Shown here piece by piece: positions 23,799 through 32,252 of a DNA stretch of 64,000 nt. The translations under genes were made by a program, and so were the position numbers. This DNA is from a virus, in IMG/VR virus record IMGVR_UViG_3300038701_002786, positions 17,499 through 81,498 of that record. One strand, written 5' to 3'. A model generated the notes under the pieces. That model was not told the origin of the DNA, did no database searches, and saw nothing but the letters and a program-made list of their open reading frames with translations. How positions within the stretch are numbered: position 1 is the stretch's first letter; each line of letters starts with the position of its first letter.

Positions 23799-25007
23799 AT
23801 GGCGACACGCAAAATTCGTAAAGCCACCCCTGACAACTTCGTTTCCTCAACTGAGGAGACGGATGAAGTTTTTGACGCGATCACTGGCACACCCAAAGGC
23901 GAAGTGTTCAAGGAAGAACCTCTCGCACTGCACACATTAACTATGAGCAGCTTAACCCAACCCCGTGTACAGTTGCGACAGGATGTTATTGATGATTACG
24001 CTGGCAAGATGCACAAAGAACGAGGGCGTACAGGTTGGGTGATTAACCCAATGACGAAGAAACGATGGGAACCGATCGTTGTGTTCACCGATGGCGACAG
24101 TTTCTGGCTGGCTGATGGATACCATCGAGTTAAAGCAGCTCAAAAACGTGGCCTGCAATTGTTCCAAGCCAAATTCAGAAAAGGAACCAAATTTGATGCT
24201 TTTAAATTTTCATTGAGCGTCAATGAAAACCACGGGCTCAAAAGGTCAAAGGGCGATCAAGCGCATATTGCCCGCAAAGCATTGCTCGACCCACATCTGC
24301 GTCGGCTCTCCAGCAGAGAATTGGGCGACCTCACGTTGATGTCGCACACCTATATTTTAAAAATCAAAAAACAAATGATCGCCGATGGACTCATTCCTGA
24401 CGATGAGACTGTCAAGGGTGGAGACGGCAAAATTTACCCTGCAACAGTCCCCCAGGAACCGACACAGCCAATGGTGCGCAAAGCCGGTAGCAAAGAACTC
24501 CCTGGGGCAACTGAAGAACCCAGGGTGCAAAAGATTGATAGTTCTGGGGGCGATGAAGGCATCGTTGAAGTAAACGTCGAAGAACAGGAAATCGAGTCGA
24601 CAAGAACATGGCGCGAAGAACTGGAGACTGTTGCTGATAATATCATCAGTTTTGATGAAGCCGATGATACGCACTGGGCGGTTGAATGCGCAATTGTCGT
24701 ACCGAAAGAAGATAAACAATGGTCCTGGGCGATCGAACATGGCACCAAACTGGAAGGGGCAGATGCGATTTTGCTCATTCCCATGCCACCAAGTCATCTG
24801 TTGTTGGATTTCATGTTGCGTGTAGATCGAGAACAACGAATGAACAACGCGTACAGCCATGTCCATTATTGTATCGTGGGACGCGAAAGTTGGCTGGTGT
24901 TGTCCAAGACAGATATAGACGGCGCCAAGTTTTATGCAGATTTTGATGATCTATTGGCTGCCGTGGGGATAGCGGCCTATCGAACTGTGGAGATAAGAAC
25001 GAAATGA
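23799..25007 (+). CDS. parB: ParB-domain protein with extra C-terminal domain
   Basis: This 402-residue protein has a ParB/Srx-like N-terminal domain at about residues 40-125, with LTQPRVQLRQDVIDDYA and the nucleotide-site motif DGYHRVKAA. A central HTH-like region follows (RRLSSRELGDLTLMSHTYIL). About residues 265-402 form a separate unrecognised domain (WAVECAIVVPKEDKQW) after an acidic linker. Position directly after parA supports a partition role. The large C-terminal domain is unusual for ParB. Confidence 0.85.
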   Translation: MATRKIRKATPDNFVSSTEETDEVFDAITGTPKGEVFKEEPLALHTLTMSSLTQPRVQLRQDVIDDYAGKMHKERGRTGWVINPMTKKRWEPIVVFTDGDSFWLADGYHRVKAAQKRGLQLFQAKFRKGTKFDAFKFSLSVNENHGLKRSKGDQAHIARKALLDPHLRRLSSRELGDLTLMSHTYILKIKKQMIADGLIPDDETVKGGDGKIYPATVPQEPTQPMVRKAGSKELPGATEEPRVQKIDSSGGDEGIVEVNVEEQEIESTRTWREELETVADNIISFDEADDTHWAVECAIVVPKEDKQWSWAIEHGTKLEGADAILLIPMPPSHLLLDFMLRVDREQRMNNAYSHVHYCIVGRESWLVLSKTDIDGAKFYADFDDLLAAVGIAAYRTVEIRTK

Positions 25008-25018
25008 TGGAGATATTC

Positions 25019-25450
25019 ATGGATGACAAGAAAAAAGAATCGCCATTGGGAGTTGGTTATGCTTCCAATGACGATTCCGGTAAAACCTACGTTTTGCGTG
25101 CCTCAGACGATATCCTAAAGCAATGGTATCGTCAAGTTATAACTGATCTGAGCCTAAGTGGGCATGCGGGCCGGATTTTGATCGCATGGAGCGTAGTTTC
25201 AATGCACGATGATGGTACGATAAGACCAATACATCCCGATTTTTATGACAACTTCAATAAAAACGGGGAGTTAACACAGCCCGGTGCAATCAACATAACA
25301 AAGAGCACCTACTACAATTATCTCAAAGAAGCCCGAGACTCAAAACACGTTCGGAAAATTGGCGAATTCGATGTAGAGTTGTCTCGCTTTGATCAGAAGA
25401 CCGACACTAAATCATATGATATCTACGAATTGGTTTTGTTCGGCGAATAG
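25019..25450 (+). CDS. Hypothetical protein, possible winged-helix
   Basis: This 143-residue protein starts MDDKKKESPLGVGYASN, contains SGHAGRILIAWSVVSMHDDG and SKSTYYNYLKEARD-like helices (TKSTYYNYLKEARDSKHV), and ends YELVLFGE. A replication or regulation helper is plausible from its place between parB and the initiator. The ATG at 25019 has GGAGATATTC in front, and an ATG at 25004 overlapping the parB stop is the alternative. No family is certain. Confidence 0.6.
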   Translation: MDDKKKESPLGVGYASNDDSGKTYVLRASDDILKQWYRQVITDLSLSGHAGRILIAWSVVSMHDDGTIRPIHPDFYDNFNKNGELTQPGAINITKSTYYNYLKEARDSKHVRKIGEFDVELSRFDQKTDTKSYDIYELVLFGE

Positions 25451-25513
25451 ATCCGCAACCACTCGATGGGCTGGTTACCTATCGATTTCATTTCACTATA
25501 GGAAAAACTTACG

Positions 25514-27067
25514 ATGCGTAAAATCAACATGTCGCGATGGAATCGCGAAATGCTCAGGGACATGTCCTTGAGTCCTGCACAGTCACGTGTGTGCCTTTCG
25601 ATCTTTGGCGTATGCGATCTAGATGATGGCACTCATTGGTGCTCGTATGACACATGGGCAGGCGCTCAAAATCAAGCGTCAAAGGCTGTAATCAAACGTC
25701 ACATTCGCGATGCACCAGTACGTCGCTGGCTGGAGCGCGTTTTGTTATACGAGGATGGGAACCGAAAGCACTTTCTCTATGTATGCTTGTTCCCTAATGA
25801 AGACCGTGCAGAAGTGTTCCAATCCCTTTTCTCGAAAAAAGGTTGGAACTACCACAAGACCCAAAAATATTGGTTTTGCATCAATCCCATTGACGTTCAA
25901 CACGTAGTTCTGGCAAGGCTCTCTGATACTCCAGCATATCGAGATTGGACGACTCCATATAAGAGCCACACAGCCCCGGGGATCGATATGACCCCCGGGG
26001 AGAACCCCGAGGTCCATATCGATCCCCGGGAAAATAAAGAGGATGAAAATCAATCACTTACGCCGGGGATCGATATGGACCTCGGCGTGCAAAATCCGCC
26101 AAATCCCGGGGATCAAAACGATCCCCTATCTTTGTTAAAAGAACAAGAAAGTAATAGTGTGTGTGTAGAGTATATAGAAGATCGATGTACGGACACACAC
26201 ACTCAAAATTCTTTTTCTTGTTCTCTGAACGAAAACAATCAATGTATTCAGACCGAACCCCTACAGGAAGATGGGGTCTTGCTGGATTGGTTGCTCAAAT
26301 CATCGAATCTTGAGCAAGCGGAGGCAGAGCAACTGTTGGAACCATTGTTGAGATCTTATCGAGGTCTCAACCAAATGACATATCGCAAACGTTTGGCCGA
26401 GATTTTCAACGGAAAAACGTTGGACCAACAGGGAATCGTCAATCGACTCCAGGTCCATATGACATCTGCAGGCGTAACAAAACTGGATGAAGAGCAGGCG
26501 AATTCATTGCTGACAGGGACATTTTTGTATCTCAATTTGGGCGAACAATGGTCAGTGCACTGCAACGTTGACAATGTCCAAGCCAAGAAAGTGCTGAAAA
26601 CGATTCCACAGTTGGCTGCTTGTATCCAAATGGTCGACAGTTGGCGAGCCTTTGGCAGTTGGGTTGCAATCCGAAACGAGTTGTACGGCCAATTGTCTGG
26701 CCAATGTGCCAAAATGCCTTGGACCAAGCAAAACTTCAATATTGCTGAAAACTTTGGCAAGGTTTGGTCTTGGATGAGCGTAGATTTTGGGAACAAACAA
26801 ACGGCTAGGCGAGAAGAACATGGGGTAGACTCAGTTCCAACTCGAACGAGTGAGCAAATTGAAAATATTTTGTCGCGATTTGTTCCGATGGACAGAGCCA
26901 CAGCATCTGGAGCCCGCATGATGTCGATCCCTGCCACTCATCCGTTGCCCCAGCAATATTGGTTGCTGGGGATGGAGGACCGCGTTTTGGGGCGACTGAA
27001 TGCCGAAGAGGCGCGTTTAATTGGCTGGGTTGGTTCGATTCCGGCAAAACTCAATGAGGCAGCATAA
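25514..27067 (+). CDS. Replication initiator with internal origin
   Basis: This 517-residue protein has an N-terminal winged-helix-like part (SLSPAQSRVCLSIFGVCD; WAGAQNQASKAVIKRHI), a low-complexity middle (residues about 150-235) and a helical C-terminal part. It lies directly before the DnaB-type helicase. The DNA coding for the middle contains four iteron-like repeats and an A/T-rich tract, as lambda O does. By analogy it binds its own gene and loads the helicase. Family assignment rests on context and the repeats, not on a diagnostic motif. Confidence 0.72.
   Translation: MRKINMSRWNREMLRDMSLSPAQSRVCLSIFGVCDLDDGTHWCSYDTWAGAQNQASKAVIKRHIRDAPVRRWLERVLLYEDGNRKHFLYVCLFPNEDRAEVFQSLFSKKGWNYHKTQKYWFCINPIDVQHVVLARLSDTPAYRDWTTPYKSHTAPGIDMTPGENPEVHIDPRENKEDENQSLTPGIDMDLGVQNPPNPGDQNDPLSLLKEQESNSVCVEYIEDRCTDTHTQNSFSCSLNENNQCIQTEPLQEDGVLLDWLLKSSNLEQAEAEQLLEPLLRSYRGLNQMTYRKRLAEIFNGKTLDQQGIVNRLQVHMTSAGVTKLDEEQANSLLTGTFLYLNLGEQWSVHCNVDNVQAKKVLKTIPQLAACIQMVDSWRAFGSWVAIRNELYGQLSGQCAKMPWTKQNFNIAENFGKVWSWMSVDFGNKQTARREEHGVDSVPTRTSEQIENILSRFVPMDRATASGARMMSIPATHPLPQQYWLLGMEDRVLGRLNAEEARLIGWVGSIPAKLNEAA
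25974..26126. repeat. Iteron-like repeats, putative replication origin
   Basis: Three copies of CCGGGGATCGATATG(G)ACC lie at 25976-25993 (plus), 26011-26029 (inverted) and 26063-26081 (plus). A fourth hairpin-like element, GGGGATC-AAAAC-GATCCCC, lies at 26108-26126. CCCCGGGG palindromes flank copy one. An A/T-rich stretch follows to about 26185. The layout (iterons in the initiator gene plus a melting region) is that of lambda-type origins. Confidence 0.75.
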
Positions 27068-28659
27068 TGGAACCAATGGAATTGAGCTTTAAAGATCTGA
27101 CAACGCAACTCCTTGATAAAACCAAATATTCAAAACAACGCCCGGCATCGTTGGAGGCGGAAATTCGTCTCATCACGTGTTGTTTGGCGGATAACATTCG
27201 ATACGATTCATTGTCTGGCCGCATCCGCGCGGAGCATTTTTATTATGTCGGTTTGCGCCACGTGTGGGATGCAATTGGCGAATTGTTGTCGGGCATGGAA
27301 TTGAACATACGAGACAATGACACCCGCCAGGACATCAGCCCGTTTATGCTCAAGGGGCATTTGAAGAAGATGGGGCGTTGGCAATTTATCGAGTTGGAAC
27401 TTCAAGAGTATGAAATTGTTTCCTCTGTTGAGGATATCTTCAACTACGACAAGGACGGTGAGCCGACTCATTACGCTAAAATGATTGTTGAGTGTTGGCG
27501 CCTTCGCACCCTGAATGAGTGCGCTGAACTGATGTCTCGAATGATCGCGGAGGGGCGAGATAGCAAAGATGTAGCAAGGGTCATGGGCAATGCAATGACA
27601 TTAACATCCAAAAACCAAGCAGGGGACGATGCAGCTTCGCCAGCAATGGTGGCCGCAATAACAAAGAAGGAAATTTACGATGAGCTTGATGGTGATGGCT
27701 ACAGTATCTGCGTTGAGATGCAACAAACAGTTCTGAACGCAGCGTTCTGTGGTGCGTTAAGATTTCGCGAGTGTTCCATGTGTTGCGGTTTGACTGGCCA
27801 TGGCAAGACTTCTACAGCGCTTGCGGTTATTCAGGAAGCGTCTCGGATTGGGGCTATGACTTTGATGTTCTTCGCTGAAGGGTCTATCCGAGATATGGTC
27901 ATTCGATCGTTGGTCGCGCGGTTTAGCCACCGTGATGAAAATCGGCAACTTCGTCGGGAGTATCCGTTGCTGAATCCAAAATGGCTAGAGAGTCCAAGTT
28001 TGGTGCCGGAGCGACATCGACCTGCGTTTAAAGAACAATTGGACCGAGCGCTGGATTGGTATGCTGAAGAGTCCGGCTTGTATCTCAAACAGGACATCAA
28101 TCTCGTTGCTGAAGATATTCAACGATATATTCAGATGCGACGAGCGATGGAGCCCAAGCGTCCGATGGTGGTCATTGTTGACTATGCTCAATATTGTTCA
28201 GTTGAAGACCCATTCGTTCGTGGCGAAACCGAAAACATCTCTGGTGCGGTGAAGCTTCTTAGCGCATGCGCAGCCAATTACGATTGTGCCATGATCATCT
28301 TGGCCCAACACAATGAAGTTGATGACCAGATGCCCTATGCGTGTCCCCGCCCCAATGATGTTCGGCAGAGCAAAGACCTGCATAAGGTGCCAGCTAACTT
28401 TACGACGGTACACAAACCCTACGATGGTCATAGTTCGTCGCACCTGAACTCATTGGTGGTCTTTGACGTGGGTAAAAATCGCAAGGGGAAGCAGTATTAT
28501 GTGATGGCGACGATCGATTACGAGACAGGGGCGTATGGGTGGTTTGATGGCGAATTGGATGCACAGGATATTGCCAAGATCGGATTGCAACATCGAAAAC
28601 GCCTGTACTCTCACAACTGGCGTGAGTTTATCAATGGGCCACCAGAGCAGGACTCATGA
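27067..28659 (+). CDS. DnaB-like replicative helicase
   Basis: This 530-residue protein has an N-terminal DnaB-N-like helical domain (EAEIRLITCCLADN; LRHVWDAIGELL). A RecA-type ATPase domain follows with Walker A GLTGHGKTS (241-249), Walker B PMVVIVDYAQYCS and a QHNEVDDQMPYACPRPNDV loop that replaces the usual Q-L-R/S motif. It hexamerises to unwind the fork. The start shares bases with the initiator stop (TAATG). It is divergent from bacterial DnaB but complete. Confidence 0.88.
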   Translation: MEPMELSFKDLTTQLLDKTKYSKQRPASLEAEIRLITCCLADNIRYDSLSGRIRAEHFYYVGLRHVWDAIGELLSGMELNIRDNDTRQDISPFMLKGHLKKMGRWQFIELELQEYEIVSSVEDIFNYDKDGEPTHYAKMIVECWRLRTLNECAELMSRMIAEGRDSKDVARVMGNAMTLTSKNQAGDDAASPAMVAAITKKEIYDELDGDGYSICVEMQQTVLNAAFCGALRFRECSMCCGLTGHGKTSTALAVIQEASRIGAMTLMFFAEGSIRDMVIRSLVARFSHRDENRQLRREYPLLNPKWLESPSLVPERHRPAFKEQLDRALDWYAEESGLYLKQDINLVAEDIQRYIQMRRAMEPKRPMVVIVDYAQYCSVEDPFVRGETENISGAVKLLSACAANYDCAMIILAQHNEVDDQMPYACPRPNDVRQSKDLHKVPANFTTVHKPYDGHSSSHLNSLVVFDVGKNRKGKQYYVMATIDYETGAYGWFDGELDAQDIAKIGLQHRKRLYSHNWREFINGPPEQDS

Positions 28660-29846
28660 ACGATTTAACCAAGACTGAATTGAGCAATCAGGTGAAGGCG
28701 CTCGATACTCGCGATGTTGCTGAATGGTTGGGATTGCGCAAACACAGACAAAAACACAAGTGGGGCTGTCCATCGTGCGGAATTGATGGTGATGGCGAAG
28801 GCGACAATCTCAATATTAACGTTGATTCAAAAGGGCCAGGCGCACGTTGTTGGGCATGTGATGCGGTGTTTTCTAATCAGGATCTTGCAATGCATGTGCA
28901 TGGCATTGATTTTATGGATGCAACCATGACTATTGCTGATGCGTTTGGCATGCAATATCCAGAGGTTTGGCGCGAGACGTTTGTGCCAAAGCAACTGCCA
29001 AAGGCGACGCCCCGTGTCCACCAGCGTTCAGAGAAACAAGTGCGCGAGGAACCGGATGCTGAAACTGTTGAGCGTTTGTGGTCAAGTCGTCAACAGGTGT
29101 TGGAGCATATGTATTTTGGATGTGAATTGGGTGAACGAGCCAGTGACTATTTGGTAAGCCGCAATCTCGATCCAGGCATGTGCTCGCAATACTCCGGGCT
29201 TGTGAGTGTCGAGAATATCGAACAATGGCAGGCTTTGGCGCGTGAATTTGACAACGACCAGTTGAGCGTTGCTGGTTTGAAGAAGTTGCACTGGTCCAAT
29301 GTGTATCCATTTGATGCGCCCTTTTTGGTGTTTCCCTACCTGAATGAACAAGGGCAATTGAATGCGATGCGGTTTGGGGGATTTGCTGAAGGTCGAAAAG
29401 AGGGGCGCCCGAAATATATTGGCCAGGTCTTTGGATGGAATGTACCACAGTACCCATTTGGACTTTCGATGGCCAGTTTTGCAAGGGAGCATGGTCGTGT
29501 GTTGTTTGTCGTTGAAGGGGAGGTCAATACTCTCTCGGTAGCTCAGGTAGGCGAGTGTTGCATCGGTGGATGTGGTGCTGGCAGTTGGTTGAAGGACTGG
29601 GGCAAATATCTTAAAGGGGTACAAGTGGTTGTGCTCGTTGATCCAGACAAGGCTGGGTTGATGTTTGCCAAGAGTGTTTTGGAGTCGATGTTGGAGCATT
29701 GCCCTGAATATATCGAAACGAGGTTCAAGGCGTTTGACTTCCCGCGACCTGGAGGCAAATCCTTGGACGCGAATGATTTATTACAAGATGGTCGATTGGT
29801 CGAAGCGCTGGCCCACTTCAAGCAAAGGTTGGTGTTTGAGGTGTAA
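28656..29846 (+). CDS. DnaG-type primase (zinc finger plus TOPRIM)
   Basis: This 396-residue protein has a zinc finger C38-PS-C41 and C65-WA-C68 at the N-terminus. TOPRIM elements are VLFVVEGEVNTLSV (acidic Glu of motif 1) and VVVLVDPDKAG (DxD motif). It is overlapped by ATGA with the helicase, its usual partner. It makes RNA primers for lagging-strand synthesis. It is shorter than cellular DnaG and lacks a clear C-terminal helicase-binding domain. Its last codon merges into an operator palindrome. Confidence 0.9.
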   Translation: MNDLTKTELSNQVKALDTRDVAEWLGLRKHRQKHKWGCPSCGIDGDGEGDNLNINVDSKGPGARCWACDAVFSNQDLAMHVHGIDFMDATMTIADAFGMQYPEVWRETFVPKQLPKATPRVHQRSEKQVREEPDAETVERLWSSRQQVLEHMYFGCELGERASDYLVSRNLDPGMCSQYSGLVSVENIEQWQALAREFDNDQLSVAGLKKLHWSNVYPFDAPFLVFPYLNEQGQLNAMRFGGFAEGRKEGRPKYIGQVFGWNVPQYPFGLSMASFAREHGRVLFVVEGEVNTLSVAQVGECCIGGCGAGSWLKDWGKYLKGVQVVVLVDPDKAGLMFAKSVLESMLEHCPEYIETRFKAFDFPRPGGKSLDANDLLQDGRLVEALAHFKQRLVFEV

Positions 29847-29859
29847 ACTGTTTACACCT
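29839..29859. promoter_or_regulatory. Operator-like palindrome, GTGTAAAC-type copy 4
   Basis: A perfect 10+1+10 palindrome, AGGTGTAAAC-T-GTTTACACCT. The stop codon of the primase lies inside it. The helicase start is 87 bases downstream, with an ATGAGTCT-type site in between. Confidence 0.78.
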
Positions 29860-29912
29860 TCAATTGATAAAAAGTGATAAATGCCTTGCGTGTGTGTGTG
29901 GACATGTTTATC

Positions 29913-29935
29913 ATGAGTTTACATTTGAGACTCAT
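29913..29935. promoter_or_regulatory. ATGAGTCT-type palindrome, copy 4
   Basis: ATGAGTTT, spacer ACATTTG, AGACTCAT, ending 10 bases before the helicase ATG at 29946. At this place a bound protein would cover the transcription start or the ribosome site. Confidence 0.72.
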
Positions 29936-29945
29936 AGAGAAATTC

Positions 29946-31214
29946 ATGCAACTGACTCAAGATCAACAACACGCTGTTGAGCAGGCACATCGTTTCATTC
30001 GATCCGATGAACAGGCTTTTGGCATCTACGGTGCAGCTGGAACAGGTAAGTCAACGGTAATCCAACGCGTCGTCGACTATCTGCTCAAGCAAAAACAAGA
30101 GGTGTACCTCTGTGCGCCGACACACAAGGCCGTGTCTGTGTTATCGGAAAAGGCACAGGAAGCGGGCCTGAGTGTGTGTACGGAAACGGTGCATAGCATG
30201 TTGAACATGATTTGTTGTCAGGATGATGACAAGGGCGAAGAGTACTTCGCGCCAAATAAGGGCTTCGATGCACCTATCTCTAATGCTGATTGGATCATCA
30301 TCGATGAATGTTCGATGCTCGATAGTTTTATTTGGTCGAAAGTCTTGGAGGAAAGTCATCTCAACAAAGTTCGTCTTTTTGTGATGGGCGATAAGTTTCA
30401 GTTACCTCCAGTCCAAGAGTCAACTTCTCCAGCGTTTGAAGTCAATGGAGTTGAGTTGCTAGAGGTGGTTAGGCATACGGGTTATTTGGCGTCTCAAGTG
30501 ATACAGATTCGAGAGCATATCAATGACCGGAATCCCCCTCTCGCCGCCAATGGTACGGACCCATATGGCGAGGTATTGAATATGACCAAGCCACAGTGGA
30601 GAGACCGATTCTTGGATGATTTGCGGGCTGGCAAAGATGTTATCGCGCTGGCGTGGCGGAACAAAACTGTCAACGCGATCAACGATTACATCCGCGGCAA
30701 ACTCCACGGTGAGGATGCGCCACCATTTTTGCCGGGCGAACCCATTGTGTTTAACTCGCCATACGAACATCCCGAGCTTGAGCGGATGTATCGAAACTCA
30801 GAGAGGCTAGAGATCCTCACTGCAGAATGGACGCAATACAAGTCAACACCTTGCTGGCGCCTTCAACTCAGTGGTGATTGTGATGAGTCGGAAGATGACT
30901 CTTATGTGTACGCGCTGGCACCTGACCAGGAGGCCTATTATCGCGAACAGTGCGATCGTCGCCACAAGATGTACCGGGAATCAGTGAGGCATGGTCGTCA
31001 GGCCGCTAAGAATGCCGCAAAGTTGTACTGGGAGTACAAGAAAGCATTTGCTTTTGTCCGCGTAGACTACGCCACTACCGTGCATAAGAGTCAGGGGTCA
31101 ACCTATGATGCTGTGTATGTTCATCAAACAGATATCCTTGGGGCCAAGCGCGATCGTTCACGGTTGTTGTATGTGGCGTATTCAAGGGCGCGAAATGGAT
31201 TGTATTTGATATGA
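29946..31214 (+). CDS. Dda/RecD2-like SF1B DNA helicase
   Basis: This 422-residue protein starts MQLTQDQQHAVEQAH (Q-motif), with Walker A GAAGTGKST (29-37), CAPTHKAVSVL (motif Ia), IIIDECSML (motif II), GDKFQLPPV (motif III), and C-terminal TTVHKSQGSTYDAV plus YVAYSRAR (motifs V-VI). These place it with Dda and RecD2, 5'-3' helicases that help fork restart and recombination. The start at 29946 was chosen over a GTG at 29874 because the Q-motif begins there. Confidence 0.9.
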   Translation: MQLTQDQQHAVEQAHRFIRSDEQAFGIYGAAGTGKSTVIQRVVDYLLKQKQEVYLCAPTHKAVSVLSEKAQEAGLSVCTETVHSMLNMICCQDDDKGEEYFAPNKGFDAPISNADWIIIDECSMLDSFIWSKVLEESHLNKVRLFVMGDKFQLPPVQESTSPAFEVNGVELLEVVRHTGYLASQVIQIREHINDRNPPLAANGTDPYGEVLNMTKPQWRDRFLDDLRAGKDVIALAWRNKTVNAINDYIRGKLHGEDAPPFLPGEPIVFNSPYEHPELERMYRNSERLEILTAEWTQYKSTPCWRLQLSGDCDESEDDSYVYALAPDQEAYYREQCDRRHKMYRESVRHGRQAAKNAAKLYWEYKKAFAFVRVDYATTVHKSQGSTYDAVYVHQTDILGAKRDRSRLLYVAYSRARNGLYLI

Positions 31215-31573
31215 ATTTTCAAACGTTTGGATTGGATTTGGATTTTGCAACGCTCGCGACCTTGCTTCAGTTTTTCAAGGAATCAAAGCAGGCGCCGACA
31301 AGGAAGTCATTGACGACATTCTTCCATCAGCAGGCTCAAGCAAAAAACCGTAAGTTTCGTTCGATCGCGTTTGGTGATCGACTGTGGCAAAAGTGCTTGG
31401 CGTTTGACTACCTTTGTGAGGCTTGGAAGGCATATCATTATCCATGGAAAACCTATACTTATGAGCGAAAACCCATCATCGAATTGGTGCGAATGAGGCC
31501 AGAGGAGCGCGCGTGCTGGGCCTTATCGAATCGACAGATGATGGATTATGAAGAATTTGGAGTGTTAACATGA
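31211..31573 (+). CDS. Hypothetical protein
   Basis: This 120-residue basic and aromatic protein (LATLLQFFKESKQAPTRKSL; WKAYHYPWKTYTYERK) is coupled to the helicase by ATGA and to the next gene by the same overlap. A helper of the helicase is conceivable from coupling alone. No family was recognised. Confidence 0.62.
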   Translation: MNFQTFGLDLDFATLATLLQFFKESKQAPTRKSLTTFFHQQAQAKNRKFRSIAFGDRLWQKCLAFDYLCEAWKAYHYPWKTYTYERKPIIELVRMRPEERACWALSNRQMMDYEEFGVLT

Positions 31574-31890
31574 ACATTGTTGTGAATGTCTCGGATGAGA
31601 AGATGTATCGTGTGGTGGACGTTTGTGGCGATGAGTCAGTGTGGCCATTGCCTGCGGCGCCAAAACATACAAAACCAGGTGATCGGATTCATTTTGTTCA
31701 TGGCAATGTATTGTTAGGCAGCGCCGAAATTCTCAGGATTGAACTTGATACGAAGAGAGCGTACTTGCCATGGAACGAACCGCCAGTGAATGTAATCTGG
31801 TCCGTCAGTTCGTATGAGAAAGCGAAAGTGATTCAACGGGGTGTACCTGCAAATGGTTTTGCATACATGAGTCCACCCAGCGGAATATAG
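31570..31890 (+). CDS. Hypothetical protein with possible PUA-like barrel
   Basis: This 106-residue protein has KYRVV-like opening strands (KMYRVVDVCGDES), then KPGDRIHFVHGNVLLGSAEILRI-type alternation of strands around GDRIHF and a final aromatic strand. The GDRIxF element resembles ASCH/PUA folds. It ends the operon segment before a structured intergenic region. Confidence 0.55.
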   Translation: MNIVVNVSDEKMYRVVDVCGDESVWPLPAAPKHTKPGDRIHFVHGNVLLGSAEILRIELDTKRAYLPWNEPPVNVIWSVSSYEKAKVIQRGVPANGFAYMSPPSGI

Positions 31891-31897
31891 AGCCCAC

Positions 31898-31973
31898 CTG
31901 CCCCTCATCCTCAAGAGGGGCAGCCAGGCGATGATGTTTTTGACCCACCTTTTGAGGAACATCATGTGCTGGC
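31898..31973 (+). other. Two consecutive hairpins
   Basis: The first hairpin has a 9-base stem CTGCCCCTC/GAGGGGCAG with an 8-base loop (31898-31923). The second has imperfect 16-base arms at 31923-31938 and 31958-31973 (GCCAGGCGATGATGTT against AACATCATGTGCTGGC). No strong T-tract follows, so a processed leader or RNA element is as likely as a terminator. They lead directly into a tRNA-like segment. Confidence 0.5.
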
Positions 31974-32036
31974 ACGCCGATCTGCATATTGGGCAGAGAC
32001 CTTATTGGGTTCTGAGGTTCGATCCCTCAGCGGTGT
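31974..32036 (+). other. tRNA-like remnant
   Basis: A canonical T-arm is present: TGAGG, loop TTCGATC, CCTCA. Also present are a D-arm-like hairpin CTGC-ATATTGG-GCAG and ends that pair over six of seven positions (ACGCCGA with GCGGTGT, one wobble). The anticodon arm is poorly paired and no variable loop fits, so the 63 bases are about 10 shorter than a normal tRNA. It is either a decayed tRNA or a tRNA mimic. Confidence 0.35.
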
Positions 32037-32057
32037 TTATTTGCAAAAGGAGCGTTC

Positions 32058-32252
32058 GTGGAACGACAAATTTTTAGAAACGATGAGTGTGTGTGGTTCA
32101 AGCGTGACGGCGACGTTTTCGTTGGATGCGTGCGTGACCGGCAGGGTGACCATTATGCCATTGAGAGTGCCATCGGCATTTTTGTCATTCATCACACGCA
32201 TCTTTTCAAGCTGCACAAAGGGCGAGAGCCTCGCATGGAGAAAGTGAAGTGA
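32058..32252 (+). CDS. Small hypothetical protein, GTG start
   Basis: This 64-residue protein (MERQIFRNDECVWFKRDGDV) has alternating beta-like segments and a His-rich IHHTHLFKLHKG end. AAAAGGAGCG precedes the GTG. Its stop overlaps the next start (GTGA). No family was recognised. Confidence 0.62.
   Translation: MERQIFRNDECVWFKRDGDVFVGCVRDRQGDHYAIESAIGIFVIHHTHLFKLHKGREPRMEKVK

Noticed and set aside
24357-24866. 169-residue minus-strand reading frame
   Set aside because: It is antisense to the ParB-domain gene, whose frame carries clear motifs.
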